Of a DNA stretch of 33,163 nt, positions 17,008 to 25,593 are shown in pieces. A model generated the notes under the pieces. It saw only the letters and a list, made by a program, of their open reading frames with translations, was not told where the DNA came from and ran no database searches. The DNA is taken from assembly GCA_030747485.1 (NCBI GenBank), contig JASLKP010000018.1:1-33163 (forward strand), read 5' to 3'. Positions within the stretch are counted from its first letter, which is position 1; the number at the start of each line of letters is the position of its first letter. The translations under genes and the position numbers were made by a program. Origin of the DNA: Candidatus Thalassarchaeaceae archaeon (GTDB taxonomy: Archaea; Thermoplasmatota; Poseidoniia; Poseidoniales; Thalassarchaeaceae).

Positions 17008-19052
17008 GATGGATAGAATTTGGACCCGATGACGTCACGACGGCGCGAATCGCTGTCCTAGCGGAGCAAATCGCTCACCATTCGCATCTCTACTACAATG
17101 AGGCGGCACCAGAAATTAGTGACGCTGAATTCGATGCATTGTGGGATGAACTCAAGTCCTTGGACTCAGAACACCCTCAATTGCGCCGTGTTGGCGCTCC
17201 AGTGTCTCCTGGTTCTGTGAAGGTAGAACATCGGTTCCCGATGCGGAGTCTCGATAAGGCAACCAGTGATGATGAGATTGCACATTTCGTCTCAGAGACG
17301 ACAGCCCATGGTCGTCGATTTGTTGCCCAGCCCAAACTTGATGGTAGTGCGTTGAGTTTGGAATACAGACGAGGGAGATTGGTACGTGCTGCAACTCGCG
17401 GAAGCGGTGAGAGGGGCGAGGATGTGACATCCAATGCTCTTCGAATCCCGAACATCCCAGATTGCTTGTCATGGAAAGGGGATTGCCATATTCGTGGAGA
17501 GGTGGTAATGCATCTGGATGTGTTCCGAGAAAAATATGCTGACATTGCTCCAAATCCGAGAAATCTGGCCGCTGGAAGTTTACGACAGAAGAAGATTGAT
17601 GCGGGGAAAGGAGATGCCTCTGATCTAGCATTCCATGCCTACGATGTCCTCTTCATTCCTAATGATGAGAAACATCCTGACAGCCCCGATGCATTGCATT
17701 TTGAGAACGATAGCGAATCGATTGAATGGCTGCGTGAGATGGGCATCACTCCAGCCGAAGAGGTTGTGGTTGAAGGCACAGATGATGAGTCAACCATCGC
17801 CGCCCTTTTGGGTGAAACCAAACGTTGGACACAGGGACGGGATTCAGCAGCATGGGAGATTGATGGAGTGGTGTTCAAACTAGATCATCTAGAGAAGAGA
17901 GAATTATTGGGCCAGACCGCACACCATCCTCGTTGGGCTTTGGCATGGAAATTCCCTCCAGAAGAAGCAACGACCGTGTTACTCGACATTGATTGGCAAA
18001 CAGGACGCACTGGTGCTGTTACACCCGTTGCGAGAGTCGCTCCAGTCGTGGTAAGTGGCGTTACAGTTGAAAACACCACATTACACAATGTGGGAGAGGT
18101 AGAGAGATTGGGCATTTCAATCGGAGATAAGGTTAGACTTGTGCGACGTGGTGACGTAATTCCGAAAATCATTGAATCAATGGGGGCCGCGAACACCAGC
18201 GATCTTGAGGGCCGTTTTCATGCAGATGGTGAACAGTTCGTGAATGAATTACCAACACGTGCCCCCCCACAAATTCCAACAGAGTGCCCTGAATGTGATA
18301 CAAAACTCGGATTGGATGGTGCCTTTTTGCGATGTTCCAATCTTTCATGCCCGGCTCGCTTATCTCGCTCAATTCTCTATTGGTGCCGTGCCCTTGAGAT
18401 GGATGGTATTGGAGAGAAACTTGTTGAGCAACTCTGTGAAGCCAATCTTGTGAATTCAATCCCAGATATCTATCGCTTGACCACTGAACAATTGCAGAGT
18501 TTAGATCGCATGGCGGAGAAATCAGCATCCAATGTCATGAATCAGTTGGATGGCACTCGAAAAATCTCGTTAGATACATTCCTCTCAGCATTAGGATTGC
18601 CTGGAATTGGTCCAGAACTTGCAACTGCCTTCGCCGGTGAAATATGTAACATTGATGCACTAATCGGATTGAGTGACGACGACCTTGAGCGATTGGTGGC
18701 AATCGAAGGAGTTGGTGATACCGTCGCACGTTCTCTCATGACTGGAATCTCAGACCGTGTAGAAATGGTGACCGATTTCAGTGAAATTCTAACGATTACT
18801 TCTGTGACGAAAACAGAGTCTCCAGCCGGTCCTCTAATTGGTCTTTCTTTCTGTATCACCGGGACACTCAATCGCCCCCGCAAGGAAATTGCCCTCACCA
18901 TCAAAGCTGCTGGTGGAAAAGTCGTCAGTACAGTTTCTGGTAAATTGGATTATTTGATTGCAGGAGAGAATGCCGGTTCCAAATTGGACAAAGCAAAACG
19001 CCTTGATGTAATCATTCTCACAGAATCAGATCTCAAATCTATGCTTGACTAA
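17004..19052 (+). CDS. ligA: NAD-dependent DNA ligase LigA
   Basis: The product has 682 residues from GTG 17004 (E. coli LigA has 671). It seals nicks in DNA using NAD+. Domains in order are: an N-terminal Ia region (HHSHLYYNEAAPEISDAEFD); a nucleotidyltransferase domain with the KLDG motif, catalytic Lys111; an OB fold (RTGAVTPVARVAPV); a four-Cys zinc finger (Cys428, 431, 444, 449); helix-hairpin-helix repeats (LGLPGIGPELA, IEGVGDTVA); and a C-terminal BRCT domain (ITGTLNRPRKEI). All key residues are present, so it should be active. A TTG at 16965 would give 695 residues, but GTG fits the family's Lys spacing better. LigA is essentially bacterial; most archaea use ATP-dependent ligases, so transfer from bacteria is likely. 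It converges with the PAC2 gene, sharing four bases. Confidence 0.95.
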   Translation: MGWIEFGPDDVTTARIAVLAEQIAHHSHLYYNEAAPEISDAEFDALWDELKSLDSEHPQLRRVGAPVSPGSVKVEHRFPMRSLDKATSDDEIAHFVSETTAHGRRFVAQPKLDGSALSLEYRRGRLVRAATRGSGERGEDVTSNALRIPNIPDCLSWKGDCHIRGEVVMHLDVFREKYADIAPNPRNLAAGSLRQKKIDAGKGDASDLAFHAYDVLFIPNDEKHPDSPDALHFENDSESIEWLREMGITPAEEVVVEGTDDESTIAALLGETKRWTQGRDSAAWEIDGVVFKLDHLEKRELLGQTAHHPRWALAWKFPPEEATTVLLDIDWQTGRTGAVTPVARVAPVVVSGVTVENTTLHNVGEVERLGISIGDKVRLVRRGDVIPKIIESMGAANTSDLEGRFHADGEQFVNELPTRAPPQIPTECPECDTKLGLDGAFLRCSNLSCPARLSRSILYWCRALEMDGIGEKLVEQLCEANLVNSIPDIYRLTTEQLQSLDRMAEKSASNVMNQLDGTRKISLDTFLSALGLPGIGPELATAFAGEICNIDALIGLSDDDLERLVAIEGVGDTVARSLMTGISDRVEMVTDFSEILTITSVTKTESPAGPLIGLSFCITGTLNRPRKEIALTIKAAGGKVVSTVSGKLDYLIAGENAGSKLDKAKRLDVIILTESDLKSMLD

Positions 19053-19846
19053 CCGTACAGCATGGCGTTTGGCTCACCACTCTCATCATCATCGCCTTGT
19101 GCACCAAGTTGATGTGCAATCATTGCCTTAATTTGCAACTCGATTCGTTCAGCCTCCGCAAGAAGGGGTTCTGTGTCTAACTCAATTGCTGGTAACATTC
19201 GATTCAATCTTTCAATGACTCGTGCTGCAGCACGTGCATCAGGAATCCCGCCTGCTGCTTCAGCCATGATGCAGAGCATATTCAGTCGACGACGTCTTCC
19301 TTCTCCGAGTAAGACACCACTCATGCCTGCGACCATGCCTGCTTCTAAGAGTGGAATCTCCATCTCGTTGAGTTGTTCTAATGCCCAATCGGTAGCGCCG
19401 ATTCCCAACATTGTTTCATCAGTATCATCAGTATCCATGACTTCATGCCCACTCTCTTGCTGATGGCTGAATGCATCGATTAAAACACCTGCTTGGAAAC
19501 CCTTCTGATGGCTGTACTCTAGCAATGCTTCTGCGAGTGGTAAACACATACGTGGAGGAACTGGTGCTTCCGAAACCAATACCACCAAATTATCACATTG
19601 TTCCATATTGCAGACTGGTTTACCAGCATACATTCTCACAGGAGGCATTGGTTTACCATCCTGAACCAAGGCTACTGGTGGTAAATTCGGATGGAGTACG
19701 CCTCCAACAAATTTCAATTCCAACCGCTCAATGAGGTAATGAGCAACGATGCTACTCACGTGACTCACGCTTGGAAAGCAGGAGATTACGAGTGCCCCTT
19801 CAGTATCTACAGTATCCGAGACTTTGACCCTAGGTAACCCGTCCAT
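19049..19846 (-). CDS. PAC2-family protein (proteasome assembly chaperone-like)
   Basis: The product has 265 residues. PAC2 hallmarks are a beta-rich N-terminal half (ALVISCFPSVSHVSSIVAHYLIERL), LPPVALVQDGKPMPPVRMY, and a later EAGMVAGMSGVLLGEGRRR...PDARAAARVIERLN stretch. In eukaryotes PAC2 chaperones proteasome alpha rings; archaeal PAC2 proteins are less well defined. Similar segments occur in the protein at 31028-31792, so the window has two paralogues. This one has a longer, acidic insertion in the middle (EVMDTDDTDET) and an acidic C-terminus. Its stop codon overlaps that of ligA on the other strand. Confidence 0.85.
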   Translation of the reverse strand: MDGLPRVKVSDTVDTEGALVISCFPSVSHVSSIVAHYLIERLELKFVGGVLHPNLPPVALVQDGKPMPPVRMYAGKPVCNMEQCDNLVVLVSEAPVPPRMCLPLAEALLEYSHQKGFQAGVLIDAFSHQQESGHEVMDTDDTDETMLGIGATDWALEQLNEMEIPLLEAGMVAGMSGVLLGEGRRRRLNMLCIMAEAAGGIPDARAAARVIERLNRMLPAIELDTEPLLAEAERIELQIKAMIAHQLGAQGDDDESGEPNAMLYG

Positions 19847-19924
19847 GGGGCTCCCTCGTTCGACGATGGTGTTAATGCTTGGGCCGAAGAGTCCCCATCA
19901 CTGGGAAAGGTGGGGTGTGTACCG

Positions 19925-21097
19925 ATGGCGATGAAAGAATGGTCATACAAGGAACGAGGGCACCAATTATCCCCCAGTTCTTGGAATAATTTCTCGTCAT
20001 GCCCTCGCAAGTTTTGGCTATCTCGTCAAAGACTCCCTCGCAAGGCCGGAATGGCCAGTGCAATCGGAACAGCAGTACACAACAGCGTTGAGGATTTATG
20101 CAATCTTGATCTCGGTGATAGAGATGACGAAGAAGTTGGCTGGTTGGCCCCGACAGCAAATGCGATTTTAGAGAAGCAATGGGAATCTGAAAAAGAAAAT
20201 TTCCTTGCAACGCCTCGCCATCCCCGTTGGAAAGAAGAAGAATTTCCACGTGCACGAAAACTGTTAATCGGCTCTCTGAATATTTTGTTTGCCAAATCTC
20301 AAACTGGGCAAGTCGCCCTTTCTCAGGTGACCGCTGGAATGTGGCGTCATATCCAGAAAGTCGTCCTCGCCGCCGAAGGGACATTACGCACTTCATGTGG
20401 CAGACTCATGGGCCGACTTGACCTATTGATTTCAGATTTAGACGAAGATGGCAATGTGATTGGTTGGATCGTTGCGGATTTGAAGACTGGCAAGCCCCCA
20501 TCGGGGGAACTCTATGATACGGTTAGTCGCCAACTTCGATTCTATCGAGACATTCTCTGTGAAAACAATCCAGACCACCCTCCTGTCAAAGCTGAAGGAT
20601 GGTATTCGGACGGTTCCATCGTATTCCAGGCCGAAGGACCTAGTGTTCTTCCTGAAGCTTTTGAAGCATGGGAAGCGAGTAAGATTACTGAAGAACCGAT
20701 GGAAGCGAAACCCAATTCAGAAGCCTGTGGATTCTGTGAATGGAAGGCATGGTGTCCTGCATGGGTATGGGCACAGGCTCAAGGTGAATTGAAACCAACT
20801 GGAATTTTCCGTGACATGATTGCAGTCCTTGAAAAAGTCGAAGTAGAGAATGGCATTTGTCTGGTTGAGAGAATGGCCCCTATCGATGAAGATGGAAATC
20901 TTGCAACAACAGGTCAACGGGCTGGAGCCGTATTTGCCGGTCAGGCGTTAGATCGCCTCAAGGCATTGATGGATGAGGGCCATGAGGGACCGATCTTCCT
21001 TGGAGGCGTTCGAATGGACGGAGAAACATGGAAACTCGGAGATTGGTGTGATGTCCTCCCTTGGTCACCCTTACTTGTTGGTTTGAAGCGCAGTTAA
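19925..21097 (+). CDS. PD-(D/E)XK nuclease of the Cas4/AddB type with Fe-S cysteines
   Basis: The product has 390 residues from ATG 19925 (a GTG at 19910 would add five). Motifs in order are: Cys26 in NNFSSCPRKFW, His52 in GTAVHNSVED, Asp166 in GRLDLLISD, Asp185-Lys187 in VADLKTGK, and the QxxxY motif Gln203/Tyr207. Cys268, 271 and 277 follow in CGFCEWKAWC. One early and three late cysteines are the 4Fe-4S arrangement of Cas4, AddB and related RecB-family nucleases, and all catalytic residues are intact. A C-terminal extension of about 100 residues is beta-rich and unassigned. There is no CRISPR array or helicase next to it, so a repair or recombination role is more likely than adaptation. 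It begins divergently from the PAC2 gene. Confidence 0.88.
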   Translation: MAMKEWSYKERGHQLSPSSWNNFSSCPRKFWLSRQRLPRKAGMASAIGTAVHNSVEDLCNLDLGDRDDEEVGWLAPTANAILEKQWESEKENFLATPRHPRWKEEEFPRARKLLIGSLNILFAKSQTGQVALSQVTAGMWRHIQKVVLAAEGTLRTSCGRLMGRLDLLISDLDEDGNVIGWIVADLKTGKPPSGELYDTVSRQLRFYRDILCENNPDHPPVKAEGWYSDGSIVFQAEGPSVLPEAFEAWEASKITEEPMEAKPNSEACGFCEWKAWCPAWVWAQAQGELKPTGIFRDMIAVLEKVEVENGICLVERMAPIDEDGNLATTGQRAGAVFAGQALDRLKALMDEGHEGPIFLGGVRMDGETWKLGDWCDVLPWSPLLVGLKRS

Positions 21098-21141
21098 GCG
21101 GGCTTCTCTTGCGGGGCATTGAAGAATCCCTACCCCTGTGC

Positions 21142-21981
21142 ATGTACATGGCACCTGATGAGAGGGGCGCACGACGACGCGGGCCACCCAAATCATCACG
21201 CTCCCGTTCACCCCCTCCTGAAGAGGGTGAAGCAGAGGAAGAGTGGTACGATGATGTGGTTGATGATAGTCAGTCTGATGGTCGTGGATTTGGAGGATTT
21301 TCTGTCAAACGACCAACCCTGCATTCTACCGACCAGGCAGAAGGTGAGCAATTAGAGCGATACTTCGAGAAACAGTACCACGGAAAGGCCGAAGAAAAGC
21401 GTGCCAGTATCGAGGAAGGTTGGGATGAAGAAGCCCCAAAATTTGACGCAAAGTCTCTATTTGAGGGCCATAAAATCATGTCTTTAGGCATTCAATCATT
21501 CATGAATTCCCTTCCGATGTTTATCATGTCCTTCGCAATGGTCTGGGGTGGACAAACCGCGATTGATTCGATGGATGGCTCTACCGGGTTGATTGTGAAT
21601 CTCGTATTGGTCATTCTAGCAGTATGTTTGACAACGATCGCCATCATTCAAATCGTCGTCCATTCTGTGAATCAATCTCTTCGCGATCGATCATTGGTTA
21701 CCGACGGGCCCGATATCCCATTATTGGGTTGGAGTGGATCATTCCAGATGTCGACAATGTTGTTTGTTGAGATGATTCTGACATTCAGTTTGGTATGGTT
21801 GATTTTCTTGGTTGGATTGTATCTATTGGTAGGAGACATCCCTGACCTGACCTTGCCCACAATTGATTCAGATGAGATTTCAGCAGGTTCGATTCTCTAT
21901 CTGTTAGGAGTCGCAGGCTCGGCTTGTGCAATGTTTGGTGTAATTCCTTATGCAATCCAGGAAACCATCGAACGGTCCTAA
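21142..21981 (+). CDS. Four-helix membrane protein with long charged N-terminus
   Basis: The product has 279 residues from the ATG at 21142 (21148 is equally possible). An upstream in-frame TTG would lie inside the nuclease gene and is unlikely. Residues 1-110 are hydrophilic: a basic, Ser/Pro-rich start (GARRRGPPKSSRSRSPPPEE), then acidic and mixed-charge sequence, probably disordered and cytoplasmic. Four membrane helices follow at about 117-137, 148-174, 204-231 and 247-272. The gene starts 44 bases after the nuclease gene on the same strand. I do not recognise the family. Confidence 0.78.
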   Translation: MYMAPDERGARRRGPPKSSRSRSPPPEEGEAEEEWYDDVVDDSQSDGRGFGGFSVKRPTLHSTDQAEGEQLERYFEKQYHGKAEEKRASIEEGWDEEAPKFDAKSLFEGHKIMSLGIQSFMNSLPMFIMSFAMVWGGQTAIDSMDGSTGLIVNLVLVILAVCLTTIAIIQIVVHSVNQSLRDRSLVTDGPDIPLLGWSGSFQMSTMLFVEMILTFSLVWLIFLVGLYLLVGDIPDLTLPTIDSDEISAGSILYLLGVAGSACAMFGVIPYAIQETIERS

Positions 21982-22799
21982 TCACGTTGTTTATTGAGAA
22001 CATCGAGCGCATCAGGTTCTAGAGGCCCTGCAGCCGAGGACAACCACTCTAGGTATCGTGGGTCGTTTTTCTCTACTTCAGAAACCGTACACCCTTTGTT
22101 CCGTCCACGCGCAACGATTAGACCATCGATTGTGATTCTCAACCAACCATGGCTACCTTCGACGACTTCAAGATCTTCAAGTGTGGGACCAAGTCTTTCA
22201 GCATCTTTTCCATCGCTATCCTTTCCACTGGCCCAATTGGGAATATCTTCAACTGGCCGTCGAAAATGCTGAGGGTTGGCTGCCATCATTTTATGCAACA
22301 ACAATAGTGTTGCAGCAGCATCTGCTCCGGCAGTGTGTGCATTCTCTAAAGAGATGTCAAATCGTTTGCACAATATTCCCAATTGATGACGGGGGGGTAT
22401 CTTCAATCGTCTTGCAATTGTCAGTGTATCTAGAATTGCCAATGGTTTGGGCATGAGTACCCCTGCCCGCAGAAATTCCGCCCGCAGAAAGGGCCAGTCG
22501 AATCGATTGATATTGTGTCCCACAATAATCGCGCCTTCCATTGCCTCAGCAATTTCCTCAGCGTGTTCCTTGAAGTCACCCATCATTTTGACATCTAGAT
22601 CAGTAATCCCGTGAATTCTACTCGCATCTAATGGGATTGGTTGGCGAGGATTGACTAATGATTCTAGGTGCATTGCCACACCATCATCATCACATCCGAT
22701 GAGTGCGTATTGTACAATTCGGTCCTTTTTGGCACTCAACCCAGTGGTCTCAAGATCAAACCCCAAGACCCGATGTCCAGTGAGTGGGTCGGTTGCCAT
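21978..22799 (-). CDS. DEDDh 3'-5' exonuclease with ExoX-like C-terminal domain
   Basis: The product has 273 residues from the ATG at 22799; the frame stays open to an ATG at 22898, but those 33 residues precede the fold and look non-conserved. The DnaQ-like core is complete: Asp15 and Glu17 in FDLETTG, Asp101 in GHNINRFDW, His155 and Asp160 in AHTAGADAA. Such enzymes remove nucleotides from 3' ends in proofreading or repair. Residues about 218-258 (ARGRNKGCTVSEVEKNDPRYLEWL) match the small C-terminal module of exodeoxyribonuclease X-like proteins. It converges with the membrane protein gene, sharing the bases CTAA as overlapping stops. Confidence 0.9.
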   Translation of the reverse strand: MATDPLTGHRVLGFDLETTGLSAKKDRIVQYALIGCDDDGVAMHLESLVNPRQPIPLDASRIHGITDLDVKMMGDFKEHAEEIAEAMEGAIIVGHNINRFDWPFLRAEFLRAGVLMPKPLAILDTLTIARRLKIPPRHQLGILCKRFDISLENAHTAGADAAATLLLLHKMMAANPQHFRRPVEDIPNWASGKDSDGKDAERLGPTLEDLEVVEGSHGWLRITIDGLIVARGRNKGCTVSEVEKNDPRYLEWLSSAAGPLEPDALDVLNKQRD

Positions 22800-22941
22800 T
22801 ATCTCTCGTTGATGTCCGACGATGTTTGAACCTGCGCACAAAACATGGTCATCCCGCGTCATGACATTCACAACCAACGAGATATCCATCGTGACCATAA
22901 TAGCGTCATGCTTCTAAAGCCCGCTTTGAACTGGGCGCGTT

Positions 22942-24102
22942 ATGCTGGGCGCGCGCATCGGTATGGTTTCGGGGAAGCAGCGTCTTTCCTTCATCCTCTT
23001 TGCTTGCTTTATCTTGCCTTTATTTTCAGGATGTACCGGTGGTCCTCCCGAACCCACGGCTCGCTTGACTGCTGATCGAAACGAAATCAATGTTGGCGAA
23101 TCTGTAAATTTCGATGCACGCGAATCAACATCACCAGATGGTACGTTGATTACAGGATACAGTTGGAAATTTGGTGATGGTAATTCTGCAGAAACAATAC
23201 AAGGATACACCAGTCATGTATTCACCACTGCGGGACTGTATGAAATCAGAGTCACTGCAACCAATGATCAAGGTGGCGAAGATAGTGCATCCATCCCGTT
23301 GATTGTCAATGGTTTTCCTGAGATTTCACTAAATGTCCCTACAGCTGTTAGAACTGGGGACGTAATCGCACTCGATACATCTGGTTCTAGTGATCCTGAA
23401 GGAGGCGAATTGACAACGATTTGGAATTTTGATTGGACAGAATCAGAGGAAGATTTTGTTGGTAGTATCTATTCCTTTTCTGCGGACACAAGTGGCAATT
23501 ACACCGGCACAGTCACCGTGACAGATGTCAAGGGCGCCAGTGCGAGTGAATCATGGTCAATTGCAGTTCTACCTCGCACGTATCAGGTGATTTGGGAAGA
23601 ACATATCATTCAATATGAGTGGGACGGATACCTTGAGCAAAATCAGATTCACACGATAACTCACATGCCGGGTACCGAAGGTCGTCTAATGTCGGTCAAC
23701 GGTACACTGACACTCGCGATGGATTTACTTCCAATGATGTTGCCTCAAGACAACTTTTCATTGACAGTCATCGTTGCAGATGATGGCTGGGAAAATACGG
23801 TTCGTACAGAACAAGATAACATCACACAAAATTCGTCAGCTAGCATTGAAAGAGAGAACATGAATCCAGATTCTGAAGACGTGTTTAATTTCACTGCAGA
23901 TTCACTAGATGAATTGATGCAGATGATTCTCAATGGGACCGATACCCGCTTTGGTCAAGGTGAATGGCAATGGGTCATTGAAGCCGAAGAGGCCGACCCC
24001 GACCTCCCTGTGGGTGAGGTAGATCCAGACGGTGGCAATGATTGGGAACTGGTTGTAGAATTTACCGTTCTTGTTCCACGGGTTAGTGAAGTTGGCGTTT
24101 GA
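22942..24102 (+). CDS. PKD-domain lipoprotein
   Basis: The product has 386 residues. The hydrophobic signal (RLSFILFACFILPLFSGC) ends in a lipobox-like FSGC with Cys31, so a lipid-anchored extracellular protein is likely. Two PKD-like domains follow, about 38-122 (GYSWKFGDGNSAE, VFTTAGLYEIRVTATND) and 124-206 (DTSGSSDPEGGELTTIWNFDW). The last 180 residues are beta-rich with several N-x-S/T sites and no recognised family. The start could also be the ATG at 22963, which gives a more compact signal peptide. The role is probably adhesion or ligand binding at the cell surface. Confidence 0.85.
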   Translation: MLGARIGMVSGKQRLSFILFACFILPLFSGCTGGPPEPTARLTADRNEINVGESVNFDARESTSPDGTLITGYSWKFGDGNSAETIQGYTSHVFTTAGLYEIRVTATNDQGGEDSASIPLIVNGFPEISLNVPTAVRTGDVIALDTSGSSDPEGGELTTIWNFDWTESEEDFVGSIYSFSADTSGNYTGTVTVTDVKGASASESWSIAVLPRTYQVIWEEHIIQYEWDGYLEQNQIHTITHMPGTEGRLMSVNGTLTLAMDLLPMMLPQDNFSLTVIVADDGWENTVRTEQDNITQNSSASIERENMNPDSEDVFNFTADSLDELMQMILNGTDTRFGQGEWQWVIEAEEADPDLPVGEVDPDGGNDWELVVEFTVLVPRVSEVGV

Positions 24103-24144
24103 TGGTAGTTATTGCATGGGAAGCGATTTGAACCAGTGATTAAT

Positions 24145-24150
24145 GGAGGG
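24145..24150 (+). promoter_or_regulatory. Shine-Dalgarno site of the 24156 gene
   Basis: GGAGGG lies five bases before the ATG at 24156 and supports that start. Confidence 0.6.
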
Positions 24151-24155
24151 ATTCA

Positions 24156-24506
24156 ATGGTCGCCTCGATTCAGATTAAGAAGGTCACTTCTAGGGACAAG
24201 GTTGTCATCGATTTGGACGTCGAAATGGGTGGTCCAAACGACGCAGATTTTTCACCAAGAGTTAGTATCTCTGGCAACAGTCTTGAGATGCGAAATGGAG
24301 GGAATTCAGACGTTCTTGCATGTATCGATTTAGATGACGTATCTCTCCAAATGGCCGAGCGGGACAGAGTGGTTGAAGCGCGAATTAAATTCAGCGTAGA
24401 TGGTATGCATGGTACATTGACCCACAAGACTCCAAATGTACGTGATGGGCCGAAAGCGAAGAAGTTAGCAGAACCACGCTGGAAGACTTTGCTACCATTG
24501 CAGTAA
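24156..24506 (+). CDS. Small soluble protein of unknown function
   Basis: The product has 116 residues, with alternating charged and hydrophobic residues (KKVTSRDKVVIDLDVEMGG, VSISGNSLEMRNGG) that suggest a beta-sheet domain, and a basic C-terminal tail (GPKAKKLAEPRWKTL). No signal peptide or membrane helix is seen. It follows the lipoprotein gene by 53 bases on the same strand and has a good Shine-Dalgarno site. I do not recognise the family. Confidence 0.7.
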   Translation: MVASIQIKKVTSRDKVVIDLDVEMGGPNDADFSPRVSISGNSLEMRNGGNSDVLACIDLDDVSLQMAERDRVVEARIKFSVDGMHGTLTHKTPNVRDGPKAKKLAEPRWKTLLPLQ

Positions 24507-24518
24507 TGTGGTTATTAT

Positions 24519-24541
24519 TGGGGTCCCCCGGGTGTCCCCCA
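24519..24541 (+). terminator. Possible hairpin terminator after the 24156 gene
   Basis: TGGGG (24519-24523) can pair with CCCCA (24537-24541), with a CCCGGG core inside, followed by a T-rich stretch (ATTTGTTATT). It lies 12 bases past the stop codon and just before the promoter of the next gene. Confidence 0.4.
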
Positions 24542-24550
24542 TTTGTTATT

Positions 24551-24558
24551 CATATACT
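24551..24558 (+). promoter_or_regulatory. TATA box of a probable leaderless gene
   Basis: CATATACT is centred about 25 bases before the ATG at 24579. That is the spacing expected between an archaeal TATA box and transcription start, so the mRNA probably begins at or near the start codon. No Shine-Dalgarno site is seen, which agrees. Confidence 0.55.
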
Positions 24559-24578
24559 GTTGAGGACAAACAAATAGC

Positions 24579-24824
24579 ATGGCTAAAGGTGCACAGAAGG
24601 CCGCCCGGGCTAGACGCCTGCGCGAAGAGATCCTCAACTTCGTAACGATTAATCCAGGATGTACCGCTTCACAAATTGTAGCATGGTTATCCATTGATCT
24701 ACGTATGAAAAATCATGGATTAACTCCTAGAAAAGTGGGATTCTTCATTCCTCGATATTGTAAGGAATTGATTTGGCGACAAGATTCTAGCACAGGCAAG
24801 CGTGTGTATGTGCGCAAGTCCTGA
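24579..24824 (+). CDS. Small winged-helix-like DNA-binding protein
   Basis: The product has 81 residues. A very basic N-terminus (AKGAQKAARARRLREEIL) leads into a probable helix-turn-helix (INPGCTASQIVAWLSIDL) and a wing-like end (ELIWRQDSSTGKRVYVRKS). This pattern suggests DNA or RNA binding; the exact family is unknown. It has its own TATA box and lies 51 bases before tRNA-Arg. Confidence 0.68.
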   Translation: MAKGAQKAARARRLREEILNFVTINPGCTASQIVAWLSIDLRMKNHGLTPRKVGFFIPRYCKELIWRQDSSTGKRVYVRKS

Positions 24825-24875
24825 GTTTTAGTTGACCGTTCGGGTTAAGATGGAGTGGCCAGTGGGCCGCGCACA

Positions 24876-24952
24876 GGACCCATAGTGTAGCCTGGATATC
24901 ACTGGGGCTTGCGGAGCCTCAAACCCGTGTTCGAATCGCGGTGGGTCCGCCA
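24876..24952 (+). tRNA. tRNA-Arg, anticodon GCG, CCA end encoded
   Basis: The acceptor stem GGACCCA (24876-24882) pairs with TGGGTCC (24942-24948). The D stem is GTGT/TCAC. The anticodon stem GGGGC/GCCTC (one G-T) encloses loop TTGCGGA, anticodon GCG. The T arm is CCGTG-TTCGAAT-CGCGG. The discriminator is G at 24949, and CCA follows at 24950-24952. Confidence 0.93.
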
Positions 24953-25016
24953 AATTCAATCACGCAGATTGAAATCATCCCGAGAATTGAAGGTTCGTCG
25001 CCTTCCACGCAGTCTT

Positions 25017-25592
25017 ATGTCGGATGACATTGGCTCTGTCATATTAGACGAAGAAGAGGAACTTATTGCTCCCGATGTTCCGATCAAAGCAAACCCTGCA
25101 ATTCCTGTTTCGATCGGCATCATGCTCATTTTAGGAAGTTTAGTTGCTGCCCTGCTATCTTTCGGAAGTGCGATGTCCCTATTGATTACGGATGAGATGA
25201 GGTCAGATGGAGGCTTTAGTGAATCGGATAACGCTACGTTTGACATGCTAGCTGAATCAGGAATGGCCGTTACATTTTCCATCATGTATGGTGCAATGGC
25301 TCTTGGATTGCTAATCTCTGGAATACTATTGATTCGAAAGAATCCATTGGGTGTTAAAATGGGAATGGCAAGTGGTTCAATATTCTTCATTGGAAACATT
25401 GTAGAAAGTATTTGGATGTATATGGTAGCAGATGATTACGGTCTCAAATTCACTGTGGGTGGCCAAATCATCGTCGAGATTGCTTGTGGCGCATTCTGTA
25501 TTGCATTACCATTACTTGCAGTGTTGATACCGGAAGGCAAAGCCGTATTGTATCGTGAACCTGTGGTTCTCAGCCGTTCAGAAGAAGAGTGA
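25017..25592 (+). CDS. Four-helix membrane protein of unknown function
   Basis: The product has 191 residues from the ATG at 25017. The frame extends upstream to a TTG inside tRNA-Arg, which is not a credible start. An acidic cytoplasmic N-terminus (1-25) precedes helices at about 30-57, 83-106, 113-136 and 146-170 and a short charged C-terminus. Its stop is one base from the stop of the convergent pentapeptide-repeat gene. No family is recognised. Confidence 0.75.
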   Translation: MSDDIGSVILDEEEELIAPDVPIKANPAIPVSIGIMLILGSLVAALLSFGSAMSLLITDEMRSDGGFSESDNATFDMLAESGMAVTFSIMYGAMALGLLISGILLIRKNPLGVKMGMASGSIFFIGNIVESIWMYMVADDYGLKFTVGGQIIVEIACGAFCIALPLLAVLIPEGKAVLYREPVVLSRSEEE

Positions 25593-25593
25593 A

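Noticed and set aside
20495..20507. CCCCC-ATC-GGGGG palindrome as another member of the intergenic set
   Set aside because: It lies inside the nuclease gene, encoding the loop after the catalytic Lys, so codon composition explains it; it should nevertheless be counted when testing enrichment.
19925..21097. Nuclease as a CRISPR Cas4
   Set aside because: No repeat array, cas1 or cas2 is in the window, and the C-terminal extension is atypical.
24909..25016. N-terminal extension of the 25017 membrane protein
   Set aside because: The upstream in-frame TTG lies inside tRNA-Arg; the translated segment is the tRNA 3' half and leader.
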